From DTKD01 sp050948905 (GTDB taxonomy: Bacteria > Armatimonadota > UBA5829), in contig JBMNES010000001.1 of assembly GCA_050948905.1 (NCBI GenBank), positions 2,914,001 through 2,978,000 of the forward strand: a stretch of 64,000 nt of DNA, written 5' to 3'. This document shows positions 35,091-43,270 of this stretch, in pieces. Within the stretch, counting starts at the first letter, position 1; each line of letters starts with the position of its first letter. The position numbers were made by a program, and so were the translations under genes. Below the pieces are notes generated by a model that saw nothing but the letters and a program-made list of their open reading frames with translations, was not told where the DNA came from and searched no databases.

Positions 35091-37397
35091 CTACGGAAGG
35101 TCACCTCTTACATATAGGTATTTCATCAAAATGAGGTAGTCGTTGTTATCGGTTACCCCATCTCCGTTGATGTCGCCGGCTGGTCCATACCCCCAGGCGC
35201 CGCGCAAAATCGCATAGTCGAGGGCATTGACTGTGTTATCCCCCATTGGAGAGCCTGGCGTTGCGAGGTCGCCGCCGCGCAGCACTTTTGCGCCAAGGAA
35301 ATTAACCTCAGCCTGGCCTTTGACCATCGTCACATTGCATTGTGTACGCAGATGCCAGGCCGTTTTCGCACTGATCGTGGTGATCTCTGGGACATCGGTA
35401 AAGCTGTAATAGGCCTTGCCGTTAATAAAGTTCAAAGACACAGTTTTAGTAATTGTGCCGTTTAACACGAACGTCACTGAGCGATTCATCACAACAAACG
35501 AATCCTCTATGCCAACCAGCCCGTTGATTTCGTTTTTGTTGACTGAGAATGTTTTGGTGTCGTCGGATTCATTGTCATAGATGTCAGTTGCTATCACGGT
35601 AATTGAATGCTGGCCATTGGTCCAGTCTTCATCTATCGTACAGGTGCCGACGTACTTGCCAGTGTTTGGATCGAACGTCATAGTGATCGGTGTTTCGGAA
35701 TCATCGATTACAAATACCACACTGGCAACGCCAGAATCGTCACTTGCCTCGGCTTCTACCGTAACAGTGCCTTTGAGGAAGTTATAGGTCGGAGCCTCGC
35801 CGACATCGCTGCTGGTTACGGTGACGTTAGTCAGTTCCGGCCCCTCGTCATCAGGGACGTAAGTTACTGTGACCTGCGCACAGGAAGCGCTCAGGCAACC
35901 AGTGGCTGTATTCTTTGCTTTGGCGTAATAGGTAGTAGTTTCAGTTGGGCTGACCGGTGATGTGACTGGCGTGCCACCGCAACTGTCCTTATACCAAACA
36001 ACTTCCTCCCCATTCTCAACCATCGCAGACAGTACCGACGAGCCACCCGGGCCAATTGTCGACGGAGTCGCAATCGGATTTGTCGGAGTATTAGGTAGCG
36101 GATTCACGGTAACTGTGACCGGGGTTGATGTAAACGCTGCCGTACCGCAAGTCGGCGTGACCAAAACATTGTATGTGGTCGTTTCAGTCAGACCCGTAGG
36201 CGGATCGTACGATGCGCTGGTAGCGCCAGCGATAAGCGTGTCATTAATGGTCGGGGAATCATTGCCCAACCTGGAATACCACTGGTAACTAAGAGTTCCG
36301 CCGCCAGAGCCGCCACTATAGGTCATTTCACCGGGGTCGATACTTCCGCAACCAGAGCCGCCACCACCGGTTATCGTCCCGACGGAAAATTCTGGAGTCG
36401 CCTCCACTGAATAGCTGAAAGCGCCGTTTGCTGCGTTTGCGGCGTTAAAGCTCTTGACGTGCAGATACCATGTGCCACTGGAAGTCGGCGTTAGGGACAG
36501 GCTGCCGCTTGACCACTGAGTCTCGGTATCAGTCCAGGTGTGTGTTGGGTTCTTATCCCAGGCATATCTGAAGTACTCGACTCCACCGGCTCCCCAACCC
36601 AGATTATTTGTCCAAACGACGCTTGCGCCCTGGCAGGGATTAACTTTGTCAGCCGTAACGCTGTTCGCCACAGGAGCCGGTGATAGCGTATAAACCGACG
36701 TGCTGCTAACATAACTCGTCACGTTAGCCCACGAACCTCGTGACTGGCTTGTATTATCACGGGCAGCGATATCATAGGTGTATTGAGTATTTGGAGTAAG
36801 GCCGCTATCGTTTAACGACGTCGCTGTGCCCCACCCATAGGCGGAAGTGCCGTTGCGGCGGACGTTGACACCAACATCCCCCCGACGATAGTGACAGCTG
36901 CCGCCGTTGGTGCTGTCGGAATCCTCCGTGGCCCCGTCAGCTACACCAACGCCTTTGTCTAATGGGATAGCCCACGCAAGGTTCACCTGTGTCGGGCTAA
37001 CCGCATTCACGCTTGAAAAGCCAGGATTATTTGGAGCTACGTTGTCTACGAAAACGGCTGCCCAGGCGCAGTTGCCAGAGTTGTTGTAAGTCCAACCACC
37101 GCTCGAACCGCTCGCCTGGCCAGAAGTCCGTCCAGAACGACTGATCCCGAAGAAGTGGAATCGACGGTAGCCCGTCACGCCCGTTTCAGTATGAGACCAA
37201 CTAGACCCACTATTGGTCGTAAATTTATAGTAAGTGTCGGCGCCGGAAAGCCCCCTGCCCCACTGATAGTATCCAGTCTTCCAAAATGGAATGAACTGCG
37301 CAGTCGCAGTACCGCTGGCAGTCACTGTGGTGTTATTGGTGTACATCGTATATCCCGCTTCAGGGTTGGAGACGCCGTTGAAATTGGACAACGTCAT
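35091..37397 (-). CDS. Dockerin-type secreted protein, 3' part of a frameshifted gene
   Basis: 768 residues from the first ATG, but the frame is open upstream to about 37520 and continues the 37394-38503 gene after a one-base slip. Compared with the intact paralogue at 43271-47206 it lacks nothing but frame. Parts in order are a paralogue-specific beta domain (WGRGLSGADTYYKFTTNS), a fibronectin III-like domain (about 120-235), Ig-like domains, an Ig_7/CHU_C-like domain (VVWYKDSCGGTPV, then ETTTYYAKAKNT), a Big-type Ig domain and the C-terminal module. That module holds ISAKTAWHLRTQ, a dockerin first loop with an insert (GGDLATPGSPMGDN), and a second loop DINGDGVTDNND. Confidence 0.8.
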   Translation of the reverse strand: MTLSNFNGVSNPEAGYTMYTNNTTVTASGTATAQFIPFWKTGYYQWGRGLSGADTYYKFTTNSGSSWSHTETGVTGYRRFHFFGISRSGRTSGQASGSSGGWTYNNSGNCAWAAVFVDNVAPNNPGFSSVNAVSPTQVNLAWAIPLDKGVGVADGATEDSDSTNGGSCHYRRGDVGVNVRRNGTSAYGWGTATSLNDSGLTPNTQYTYDIAARDNTSQSRGSWANVTSYVSSTSVYTLSPAPVANSVTADKVNPCQGASVVWTNNLGWGAGGVEYFRYAWDKNPTHTWTDTETQWSSGSLSLTPTSSGTWYLHVKSFNAANAANGAFSYSVEATPEFSVGTITGGGGSGCGSIDPGEMTYSGGSGGGTLSYQWYSRLGNDSPTINDTLIAGATSASYDPPTGLTETTTYNVLVTPTCGTAAFTSTPVTVTVNPLPNTPTNPIATPSTIGPGGSSVLSAMVENGEEVVWYKDSCGGTPVTSPVSPTETTTYYAKAKNTATGCLSASCAQVTVTYVPDDEGPELTNVTVTSSDVGEAPTYNFLKGTVTVEAEASDDSGVASVVFVIDDSETPITMTFDPNTGKYVGTCTIDEDWTNGQHSITVIATDIYDNESDDTKTFSVNKNEINGLVGIEDSFVVMNRSVTFVLNGTITKTVSLNFINGKAYYSFTDVPEITTISAKTAWHLRTQCNVTMVKGQAEVNFLGAKVLRGGDLATPGSPMGDNTVNALDYAILRGAWGYGPAGDINGDGVTDNNDYLILMKYLYVRGDLP

Positions 37398-38503
37398 CTT
37401 CGGGTACCAACCATCCTGCTCATTTGCGATACTGTAGCCGCCGTATTCGTTGGATTGCAGGCTGACGGCTGGCTCATTTCGATTCTGATCACCGCCGTTT
37501 CGAAGGCTGATAGTGCCCCACCGCCCGGTCCCTGTTGTACCTTAAAAAGCACTCTGCTCCAGCCAGCGGGCATGCCAATGCCCCCGGTGATGTCAGAGTC
37601 CCGAGTCAACCCACGATTAGTGTCGTTGGTGTGTATAACCGTGCCATTTACCCACACTTTGCAACCGTCGTCAGAGCCGATAGCGAATTTCGGCCCAGCG
37701 CCGCCCGGGGAGTAAACCCAGGCCATCGCATACCCCGCTAGATTAGCGACACCTGCCTTGTTCCACTTGGTTCCGAAGTTGACAGTGGTGGCATTGTTCG
37801 TATCCCCGGGTTCATATTTTTCTGGAGTTTTGCCACCCCAAAGGCCGTCGGCAATCGCCGACCCTTTATTAGTCTCGACGTAGGGATATAGATATAGGTT
37901 TGCTTCATCCAGGCCGTTGGTGTTGGCAAGACTGGTTGAGCCATAAGGCCCAAGGACCACCCAGCGGTTCAGATAGGCCCAACGATCGCCATATTGGTGT
38001 ATTACGGAGATAGCAGAAGGGCTGGAACCGCACTCGTTCGCACAGGTGGTCCAGTTCTCATTCAGATCAACCCGCGCACCGTTCCAGTCGGCAAAGTTGC
38101 CAACAGGACTACTGAAAAGACCTGTCCAACCATCAAGTGTGCATTGATTCATTTCGCTGTAACTGCCGTTGTCATCACTGCGGTTCTTTTTGTATCGTAG
38201 TCTCACGCCACTAGCTGCATTTACATTCGGCACCAGAAAGTCCGTCTTAAAAAATCCTCGCCCACTCCACGAGAATCCCGGGTCCCAATGAGCATAGAAA
38301 TTTCGACCTCCACAACTTGCAAGATGCGCGTATGCGTACCAATAGGTATAACCGTATGATGAACCGCTGGCTGGCATATTCTGCGAATAGGGATAACCCA
38401 GCCAGTCGCCGGTCCAGGATACTGCAGGAGAGGATACTACTAATACTGCGAGGAAAAGCAATATCCCATATACAAGCGGATATCGGGAGAAATACTGCTT
38501 CAT
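37394..38503 (-). CDS. Dockerin-type secreted protein, 5' part of a frameshifted gene
   Basis: 369 residues. A signal peptide (YGILLFLAVLVVSSPAVS) is followed by an N-terminal domain and the module marked by WVVLGPYGSTSLANTNGLDE, FAIGSDDGCKVWVNGTVIH and GWSRVLFKVQQG, a sugar-binding-like beta-sandwich common in secreted proteins of Planctomycetes-like bacteria. After QQGPGGGA the frame is lost: the other frame gives GTISLRNGGD then EQDGWYPKMTLSNF, exactly as in the paralogues. The last 30 residues and the ATGA junction at 37394-37397 are therefore artefacts of the shift. No regulon promoter precedes it, so it is likely read through from the foldase gene. Confidence 0.78.
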   Translation of the reverse strand: MKQYFSRYPLVYGILLFLAVLVVSSPAVSWTGDWLGYPYSQNMPASGSSYGYTYWYAYAHLASCGGRNFYAHWDPGFSWSGRGFFKTDFLVPNVNAASGVRLRYKKNRSDDNGSYSEMNQCTLDGWTGLFSSPVGNFADWNGARVDLNENWTTCANECGSSPSAISVIHQYGDRWAYLNRWVVLGPYGSTSLANTNGLDEANLYLYPYVETNKGSAIADGLWGGKTPEKYEPGDTNNATTVNFGTKWNKAGVANLAGYAMAWVYSPGGAGPKFAIGSDDGCKVWVNGTVIHTNDTNRGLTRDSDITGGIGMPAGWSRVLFKVQQGPGGGALSAFETAVIRIEMSQPSACNPTNTAATVSQMSRMVGTRR

Positions 38504-38543
38504 ACTACTACTACCTTACTGCTTTACTGCTTTACTACAAACA

Positions 38544-38569
38544 GGAGCGACCCCCGGGCGGGTCGCTCC
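38544..38569 (-). terminator. Hairpin between the foldase gene and the 38.5-kb gene
   Basis: GGAGCGACCC and GGGTCGCTCC form a perfect 10-bp stem with a 6-base loop. It is followed on the minus strand by TGTTTGTAG, a poor U-tail, so it may attenuate rather than stop transcription into the next gene. Confidence 0.55.
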
Positions 38570-38593
38570 AGACGACTCAAGCATAAGACCGCT

Positions 38594-40084
38594 CTACGAT
38601 TTGTCTTTGCTAAGCTGATCCAGGACGGTTTTTTGTATGGTGAAGCCATACTTTTTCAGTATCGATCCGTCTACATCTCCAGTCATTTCATTTTTATTGC
38701 GGAATTCCAGCTCCGCTATACAAGCCCCTCTGGCATATTCCAATGGGACTTTAGCAGGGGGGTGGTTTTCCAGCACTCGTATCACGCAATGGCCGCCGTA
38801 GTCCTCGATAGAATCCAGAGCAACACTACCCGGTGCAGTACTAGCTATAGCCGGGGAATTGAAACCTCCTGAGAATTGCGGTTGCACGTGTCGTTCCGCA
38901 GGCGGCTCGTATCGACACTCGGGGTGCTCTTTAAGCAAATCCTCGAACTTCGCGCCCTGCTGCATCTTCATTATCAGCTCGGCCGCCAGGGCTTTTGCCG
39001 GCTCGCTGGTGGAAGGGTCTGAGTAGTCGACAGGGCAGACAATAAAATCGCATTTCATAATCTGATCCTGCATGCCTTTATACTCGTTGTCATAGTAGGC
39101 TTTGATATCTTCCTCTGAAGGGGTAAACGAAGCCAACATACTCTCCAGCTCGCGGTTTTTCATCACCGCCACCAGCCACTCTTCTTTTGCATATTTTAGA
39201 GTAGCTGGAAACTCCTTGCGTTTATCATAACCCTTTTCGCGGGCAAGCTCAGCCAGTGCAATCGCGGAATCGTTGTGTTCTCCCAACTCGAAAACACCCC
39301 AACAAGTCTCAATCTTCTTGCCGGCTATTTCAGCCAGGTCCTGGATATTCTTTTTGGTAAGAGCAATTTTGCCGGACTTCATCAATACCGCGTCATCCTC
39401 GGCTTTTTCCCAGTCTTCCCATTTGACGCAATCGACGGCGTATTTCTTATCCGCCTCTTCATAAAATGCGCCCATTACCTGTGCCGAGTGTTGTCCGCGC
39501 ATTTGCCATATCAGCCAATCATGCTTGTTTGGGCGCTGATAACTTGACTTGGCTTTTACGGGGTCATAATCGGGGCCTTCCGTGGGTCGAGGTATCGATA
39601 CCATGCTGGGGTTTTCCTCGGCGAACTTGTCCATTTCCTGCTGAGTAGGGGTATAGTCGGCCCAATTCACATCGTAAAACATCGAAAATAGAGCCTTCGA
39701 CTCAATGAGTTTTTCCGCTATTGGCCAGCCTGCCATCTCCTCTATCTTGAGTTCCTTTGACTTAGCCAGCATAATCTGCTCGATGGCCACGCTTTTCGCG
39801 GCTTTTTGATACATTTCTTCAGGCGAGGTAAACATAAATACCCGTCTATCCGAGCCCGTCATCTTTTTGGCCCAGGCAATAGCCTGCTCCACTGTCACCT
39901 TGCCACCGCTATACACGGCCAGTGCCTGTTTTCCGTCCACATCCGGGGCTTTCCAAGTCGCTTCAGTTGAGCCAGGCGCCGCCGATACAGGCAAAATAAA
40001 TAAGAACAGGAACACTATAACCGACAAAATCGGCAGATAACGAGCCATCTTAGCTCTCAGAATTCGGCGCTTCCTAATCATCAT
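38594..40084 (-). CDS. Secreted parvulin-type peptidyl-prolyl isomerase / foldase
   Basis: 496 residues. A signal peptide (ARYLPILSVIVFLFLFI, ending VSA) is followed by long helical SurA/PrsA-like chaperone regions and a diverged parvulin domain near residues 340-450 (MKCDFIVCP, then KFEDLLKEHPECR, QFSGGFNSPAI and GHCVIRVLENHPP). Such proteins help exported proteins fold outside the membrane. It sits inside the dockerin cluster, has the cluster's own promoter type (b) and probably leads a transcript that includes the 38.5/37.4-kb gene. I infer that it is a foldase dedicated to these large beta-rich proteins. GGAG lies 9 bases before the ATG. Confidence 0.78.
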   Translation of the reverse strand: MMIRKRRILRAKMARYLPILSVIVFLFLFILPVSAAPGSTEATWKAPDVDGKQALAVYSGGKVTVEQAIAWAKKMTGSDRRVFMFTSPEEMYQKAAKSVAIEQIMLAKSKELKIEEMAGWPIAEKLIESKALFSMFYDVNWADYTPTQQEMDKFAEENPSMVSIPRPTEGPDYDPVKAKSSYQRPNKHDWLIWQMRGQHSAQVMGAFYEEADKKYAVDCVKWEDWEKAEDDAVLMKSGKIALTKKNIQDLAEIAGKKIETCWGVFELGEHNDSAIALAELAREKGYDKRKEFPATLKYAKEEWLVAVMKNRELESMLASFTPSEEDIKAYYDNEYKGMQDQIMKCDFIVCPVDYSDPSTSEPAKALAAELIMKMQQGAKFEDLLKEHPECRYEPPAERHVQPQFSGGFNSPAIASTAPGSVALDSIEDYGGHCVIRVLENHPPAKVPLEYARGACIAELEFRNKNEMTGDVDGSILKKYGFTIQKTVLDQLSKDKS

Positions 40085-40249
40085 TTGTGTTTGCTCCAGG
40101 TTTACATTCAGTGTTGCGAAGAAATATTTGTAAGGCCAAACTTAGCGCAATTTCTCTAACATATTTGTAAGGGGAAATAGACTTGTCAGGGCATAAAATG
40201 CAAGCCTATCGATACCTAACCCGGTAATAATGCGAGACCTGTCAAATTT

Positions 40250-40296
40250 AGTATGCCAGCTTTGTATATGCGTGTCAACCTAGTAATATTACCGGA
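40250..40296 (-). promoter_or_regulatory. Regulon promoter (b) for the foldase gene
   Basis: TTGACA (40278-40273), a 17-base spacer, and CATACT (40255-40250). The upstream block reads CCGGTAATATTACTAGG, one mismatch from the palindrome. A second partial copy, CCGGTAATAATG on the plus strand, lies near 40221-40232 inside the leader. The leader is about 160 bases. The remainder of the 40085-40393 gap holds only this promoter and the 40327 palindrome. Confidence 0.8.
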
Positions 40297-40326
40297 ATCC
40301 TATTATTGTTCATATGTTATCATTGC

Positions 40327-40356
40327 GATTGGCGGGAGTATATACTCCCGCCAATC
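40327..40356. terminator. Perfect 30-bp palindrome after the 40.4-kb dockerin gene
   Basis: GATTGGCGGGAGTAT is followed directly by its exact reverse complement. As RNA it would form a 13-bp stem with a 4-base loop, 37 bases past the stop. There is no U-tract on either strand. Confidence 0.6.
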
Positions 40357-40393
40357 TATAGTGGCTTATTCCATAAATAATATCAAGTCTACT

Positions 40394-42916
40394 CTACGGC
40401 TCATCGCCTTTTACGTAGAGATACTTGACCATCAACAGGTAATCGTTGTTGTCGGTGAACCCGTCGCCGTTGATATCACCAGCGACGCCGTCACCCCAGT
40501 TATTGCGCAGGATCGCATAGTCAAGAGCGTTGACAACGTTATCGCCCATGGGTTTACCCGGCGTTGCGAGGTCGCCTCCGCGCAGCACCTTCGGCCCCAG
40601 GAAGTTAACCTCAGCCTGCCCTTTGGTCATCGTAACCTCGCGCCGTGACCGCAAGTGCCACTGCGTCTTGGCGCTGATGGTGGTGATCTCAGGTATATCG
40701 ACAAAGTTGTAGTAGGCCTTGCCGTTTATGAAGTTCAGAGTCAGAGTCCGGCTATCGGTGCCATTAAGCACGAAAGTCACAGGACGTGTGCATAAAACAA
40801 ACGAATCCTCGAAACCAACTAACCCAACAACCTCGTTCTTGTTGACCGAGAAGTTCTTTGTATCAACAGACTCGTTATTGTAAATGTCGGTTGCAACAAC
40901 GGTAATCGAGTGCTGGCCGTTTGACCAGTCAGCGTCAATCGTGCAGGTGCCGGCGTACTTGCCGGTGTTTTGATCCAGAGTCATCGTGAGTGGAGTCTCT
41001 GAATCGTCGATATAGAATACGACAGAGGCCACACCGGAATCGTCGCTGGCCTCGGCCTCGACCGTGACAGTGCCCTTCAGGAAGTTATAGTTCGGTGCGC
41101 CGCCAACCTCGCTGCAGGTGACAGAGACGTTAGTAAGCACCGGCCCTTCATCGTCCGGGATGTAAGTGACCGTAACCTGTGCGCACGATGCGCTCAGGCA
41201 GCCTGTGGTCGTATTCTTAGCCTTGGCATAGTAAGTCGTCGTCTCTGTCGGGCTGACCGGAGACGTGACCACCGTGCCGCCACAACTACCTTCATACCAG
41301 ACCACTTCCTCGCCATTACCAACCGTAGCTGACAACGTTGAAGAGCCTCCAGGGCCTATCGCCGACGGAGTCGCCTTAGCATCAGTCGGAGTGTTCGGCA
41401 GCGTGTGAACCGTGCCTGTCACTGCCAATCTGGTCGCACTCTCGCAGCCTGCAGAACTTACACTGGCAGCGTAGTAAGTAATCGTCGCGCTCAAAGTCGG
41501 GGTATATGGGTTAGCAGTGCTGACGACGTTACCACCGGTGGCAGCGTTGTACCACTTGATAGAGCAACCAGAAGCTGGAGTCGCGGAGAATGCCACACTG
41601 CCAGAGCCGCAGCGAGAGTTGCTCGACGGATTAGTCGGAGGATCGGGGTCGGGCCCGGACACACTGACCACTTTCGGCGCGCTAAGGGCTGAGTTGTTAC
41701 CGACCGAGTCGTAAGCGCTGACCGTGTAAGAATAGGTCTTGCACGGCTGAGCGGTAGCATCGGTGTATTCAGGAGATATGCTGGTGCCTATCTGGACGCC
41801 GTCGCGGAAAATCTTGTAACCGTTAACTCCCGTAGCGTCGGTTGACGCTGCCCAGGTCAATTTGACCTTGTTTTCAGGGATCACGGTTGCGTTTAGGCCA
41901 GTTGGAACAGTAGGAGCGGTAGTATCTTTATTTAGCTGTACAATTGAAATCTGGTCAACAATATAGCGGTTGCCCTGGTTGACCTGGTCGAAGTCTAATC
42001 GCAGCTTTGTGATGTGTTGACCTTCCCAATACTGGTTGAGGCCAACCGGCACATACACATCAACCCAAGTGTTCTTGCCGCTATAGGTCACAAGAACAGA
42101 TTTGGCACTGTTCCAATTGCTATCGCCGTTGTAAATCCAATACACACGCATATCGTGTGCGGCAGTGGTACCGTTTTGCGGATATAGACGAACCTTGACC
42201 CAGTCGGTGACGCCGCCGATGTAGTTATAAGGTAGACCTGGGCCGGAAAGGTCTGGACTGAACAGGTAGGCGTCATCGCCGGTCTGGTCAGTGACCAGGC
42301 AGCCGGGCCAAGTGCTGGTTGACGTATGCCACGGCGTCGTCAGCGAATTACCAGCATACCATCCGTTCACACCGGCATCAAACGGCCATATAAGGGCGTT
42401 TTGTATAACGACGTGGTTTACTATAAACCGGGTTGACTTATTAGTGTTGTCGAAGTCCAGCCTGAATTGCTTGATAGTCTGGCCGGTCCATTTTGGGCTG
42501 TTTATGCTGAGATTGATCGTCCTCCAGGTGTTTTTACCCTGATAGAGCGTTAGCGGGCTGGACTTGTCGGCTGAGAATGAGCCTTCAGCGGCGGTCCTCC
42601 AAAAGAGCTGCATGTCGTGGTCTTCACTATTGCCATCCTGTGGGTAAAAGTTCACGTTGACCATCTGCGGATATACGCCGGTGAAGTTGGTCTCAGGACT
42701 GAAAATATAACAGTCGTTACCTACCTGGTCGAAATAGATCGACCCGCCCCACGCACTGCCTGTGTGACGCAGGCCACTTGACGAGACGCCGTTGCCAGGA
42801 GTCCATCCATCCAGGCCGCCTGAGAAAAGATATTGTGGAATGGATTGACCGTAGACTGCTGATACGAGTAATGTGACGCACAACAGTGTGAACACAAAGA
42901 CATGTTTCAACTGCAT
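40394..42916 (-). CDS. Dockerin-type secreted protein with two jelly-roll repeats
   Basis: 840 residues. A signal peptide (1-23, ending VYG) is followed by two tandem carbohydrate-binding-like beta-sandwich repeats (about 27-175 and 176-330). The repeats share WYAGN/WTPGN starts, the motifs GDDAYLFSP and GNDCYIFSP, and KLRLDFD / QFRLDFD ends. A fibronectin III domain (336-420), two Ig_7/CHU_C-like domains (427-585), a Big-type Ig domain (590-690) and the shared C-terminal module follow (beta-sandwich 693-777, dockerin 779-836, second loop DINGDGFTDNND). From residue 500 onward it is nearly identical, also in DNA, to the 43271 gene. GGAGGG lies 7 bases before the ATG. Likely extracellular and glycan- or surface-binding. 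Confidence 0.85.
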   Translation of the reverse strand: MQLKHVFVFTLLCVTLLVSAVYGQSIPQYLFSGGLDGWTPGNGVSSSGLRHTGSAWGGSIYFDQVGNDCYIFSPETNFTGVYPQMVNVNFYPQDGNSEDHDMQLFWRTAAEGSFSADKSSPLTLYQGKNTWRTINLSINSPKWTGQTIKQFRLDFDNTNKSTRFIVNHVVIQNALIWPFDAGVNGWYAGNSLTTPWHTSTSTWPGCLVTDQTGDDAYLFSPDLSGPGLPYNYIGGVTDWVKVRLYPQNGTTAAHDMRVYWIYNGDSNWNSAKSVLVTYSGKNTWVDVYVPVGLNQYWEGQHITKLRLDFDQVNQGNRYIVDQISIVQLNKDTTAPTVPTGLNATVIPENKVKLTWAASTDATGVNGYKIFRDGVQIGTSISPEYTDATAQPCKTYSYTVSAYDSVGNNSALSAPKVVSVSGPDPDPPTNPSSNSRCGSGSVAFSATPASGCSIKWYNAATGGNVVSTANPYTPTLSATITYYAASVSSAGCESATRLAVTGTVHTLPNTPTDAKATPSAIGPGGSSTLSATVGNGEEVVWYEGSCGGTVVTSPVSPTETTTYYAKAKNTTTGCLSASCAQVTVTYIPDDEGPVLTNVSVTCSEVGGAPNYNFLKGTVTVEAEASDDSGVASVVFYIDDSETPLTMTLDQNTGKYAGTCTIDADWSNGQHSITVVATDIYNNESVDTKNFSVNKNEVVGLVGFEDSFVLCTRPVTFVLNGTDSRTLTLNFINGKAYYNFVDIPEITTISAKTQWHLRSRREVTMTKGQAEVNFLGPKVLRGGDLATPGKPMGDNVVNALDYAILRNNWGDGVAGDINGDGFTDNNDYLLMVKYLYVKGDEP

Positions 42917-43112
42917 AGTGTTCCCTCCACACTACTTTGAACGTCTAGCGATGTAGCATAATGAGGATAATTGCGCTGCAAATGCTTCTCTCCCACAGAT
43001 ATAACAGATGATAGGAATGCTATGGCATAGCTCATAATTAATTCTTTATATGATGTAACGGTGCAAAACACAAACTAATCCTTGCAATATGGACACATTC
43101 CCAGCTAATTGT
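42917..43112 (-). other. Leader of the 42.9-kb gene
   Basis: About 190 transcribed bases lie between promoter (c) and the ATG at 42916. I see the ribosome-binding site GGAGGG at its end and no recognised riboswitch or long hairpin. Confidence 0.4.
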
Positions 43113-43157
43113 AGTATGCCAGCTTTCCACCCTCGGGTCAACCTGATAATTATGCCT
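43113..43157 (-). promoter_or_regulatory. Regulon promoter (c) for the 40.4-42.9-kb gene
   Basis: TTGACC (43141-43136), a 17-base spacer, and CATACT (43118-43113). The upstream block AGGCATAATTATCAGG keeps the AT-rich core and the CAGG next to -35. Confidence 0.78.
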
Positions 43158-43187
43158 ATACTAGATTAGTTGTTCAGATAAACTAAA

Positions 43188-43223
43188 AATATGGGCGACA
43201 CCGGTATAGGTCTCGCCCGTATT
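43188..43223 (-). terminator. Terminator of the 43.3-47.2-kb gene
   Basis: On the minus strand a stem of GGGCGAGACC and GGTGTCGCCC (one mismatch), with a 6-base loop and flanking AATA/TATT pairs, is followed by TTTTAGTTT. It lies about 48 bases past the stop. Confidence 0.75.
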
Positions 43224-43270
43224 ATTGACTATAATCGACCGTAAGCGATCAATCGCCGCTGCGATTTACT

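Noticed and set aside
37394..37397. Selenocysteine or programmed recoding at the TGA ending the 38.5-kb gene
   Set aside because: The homologous sequence resumes in a different frame about 125 bases earlier, so the TGA lies in shifted sequence; a plain frameshift explains it.
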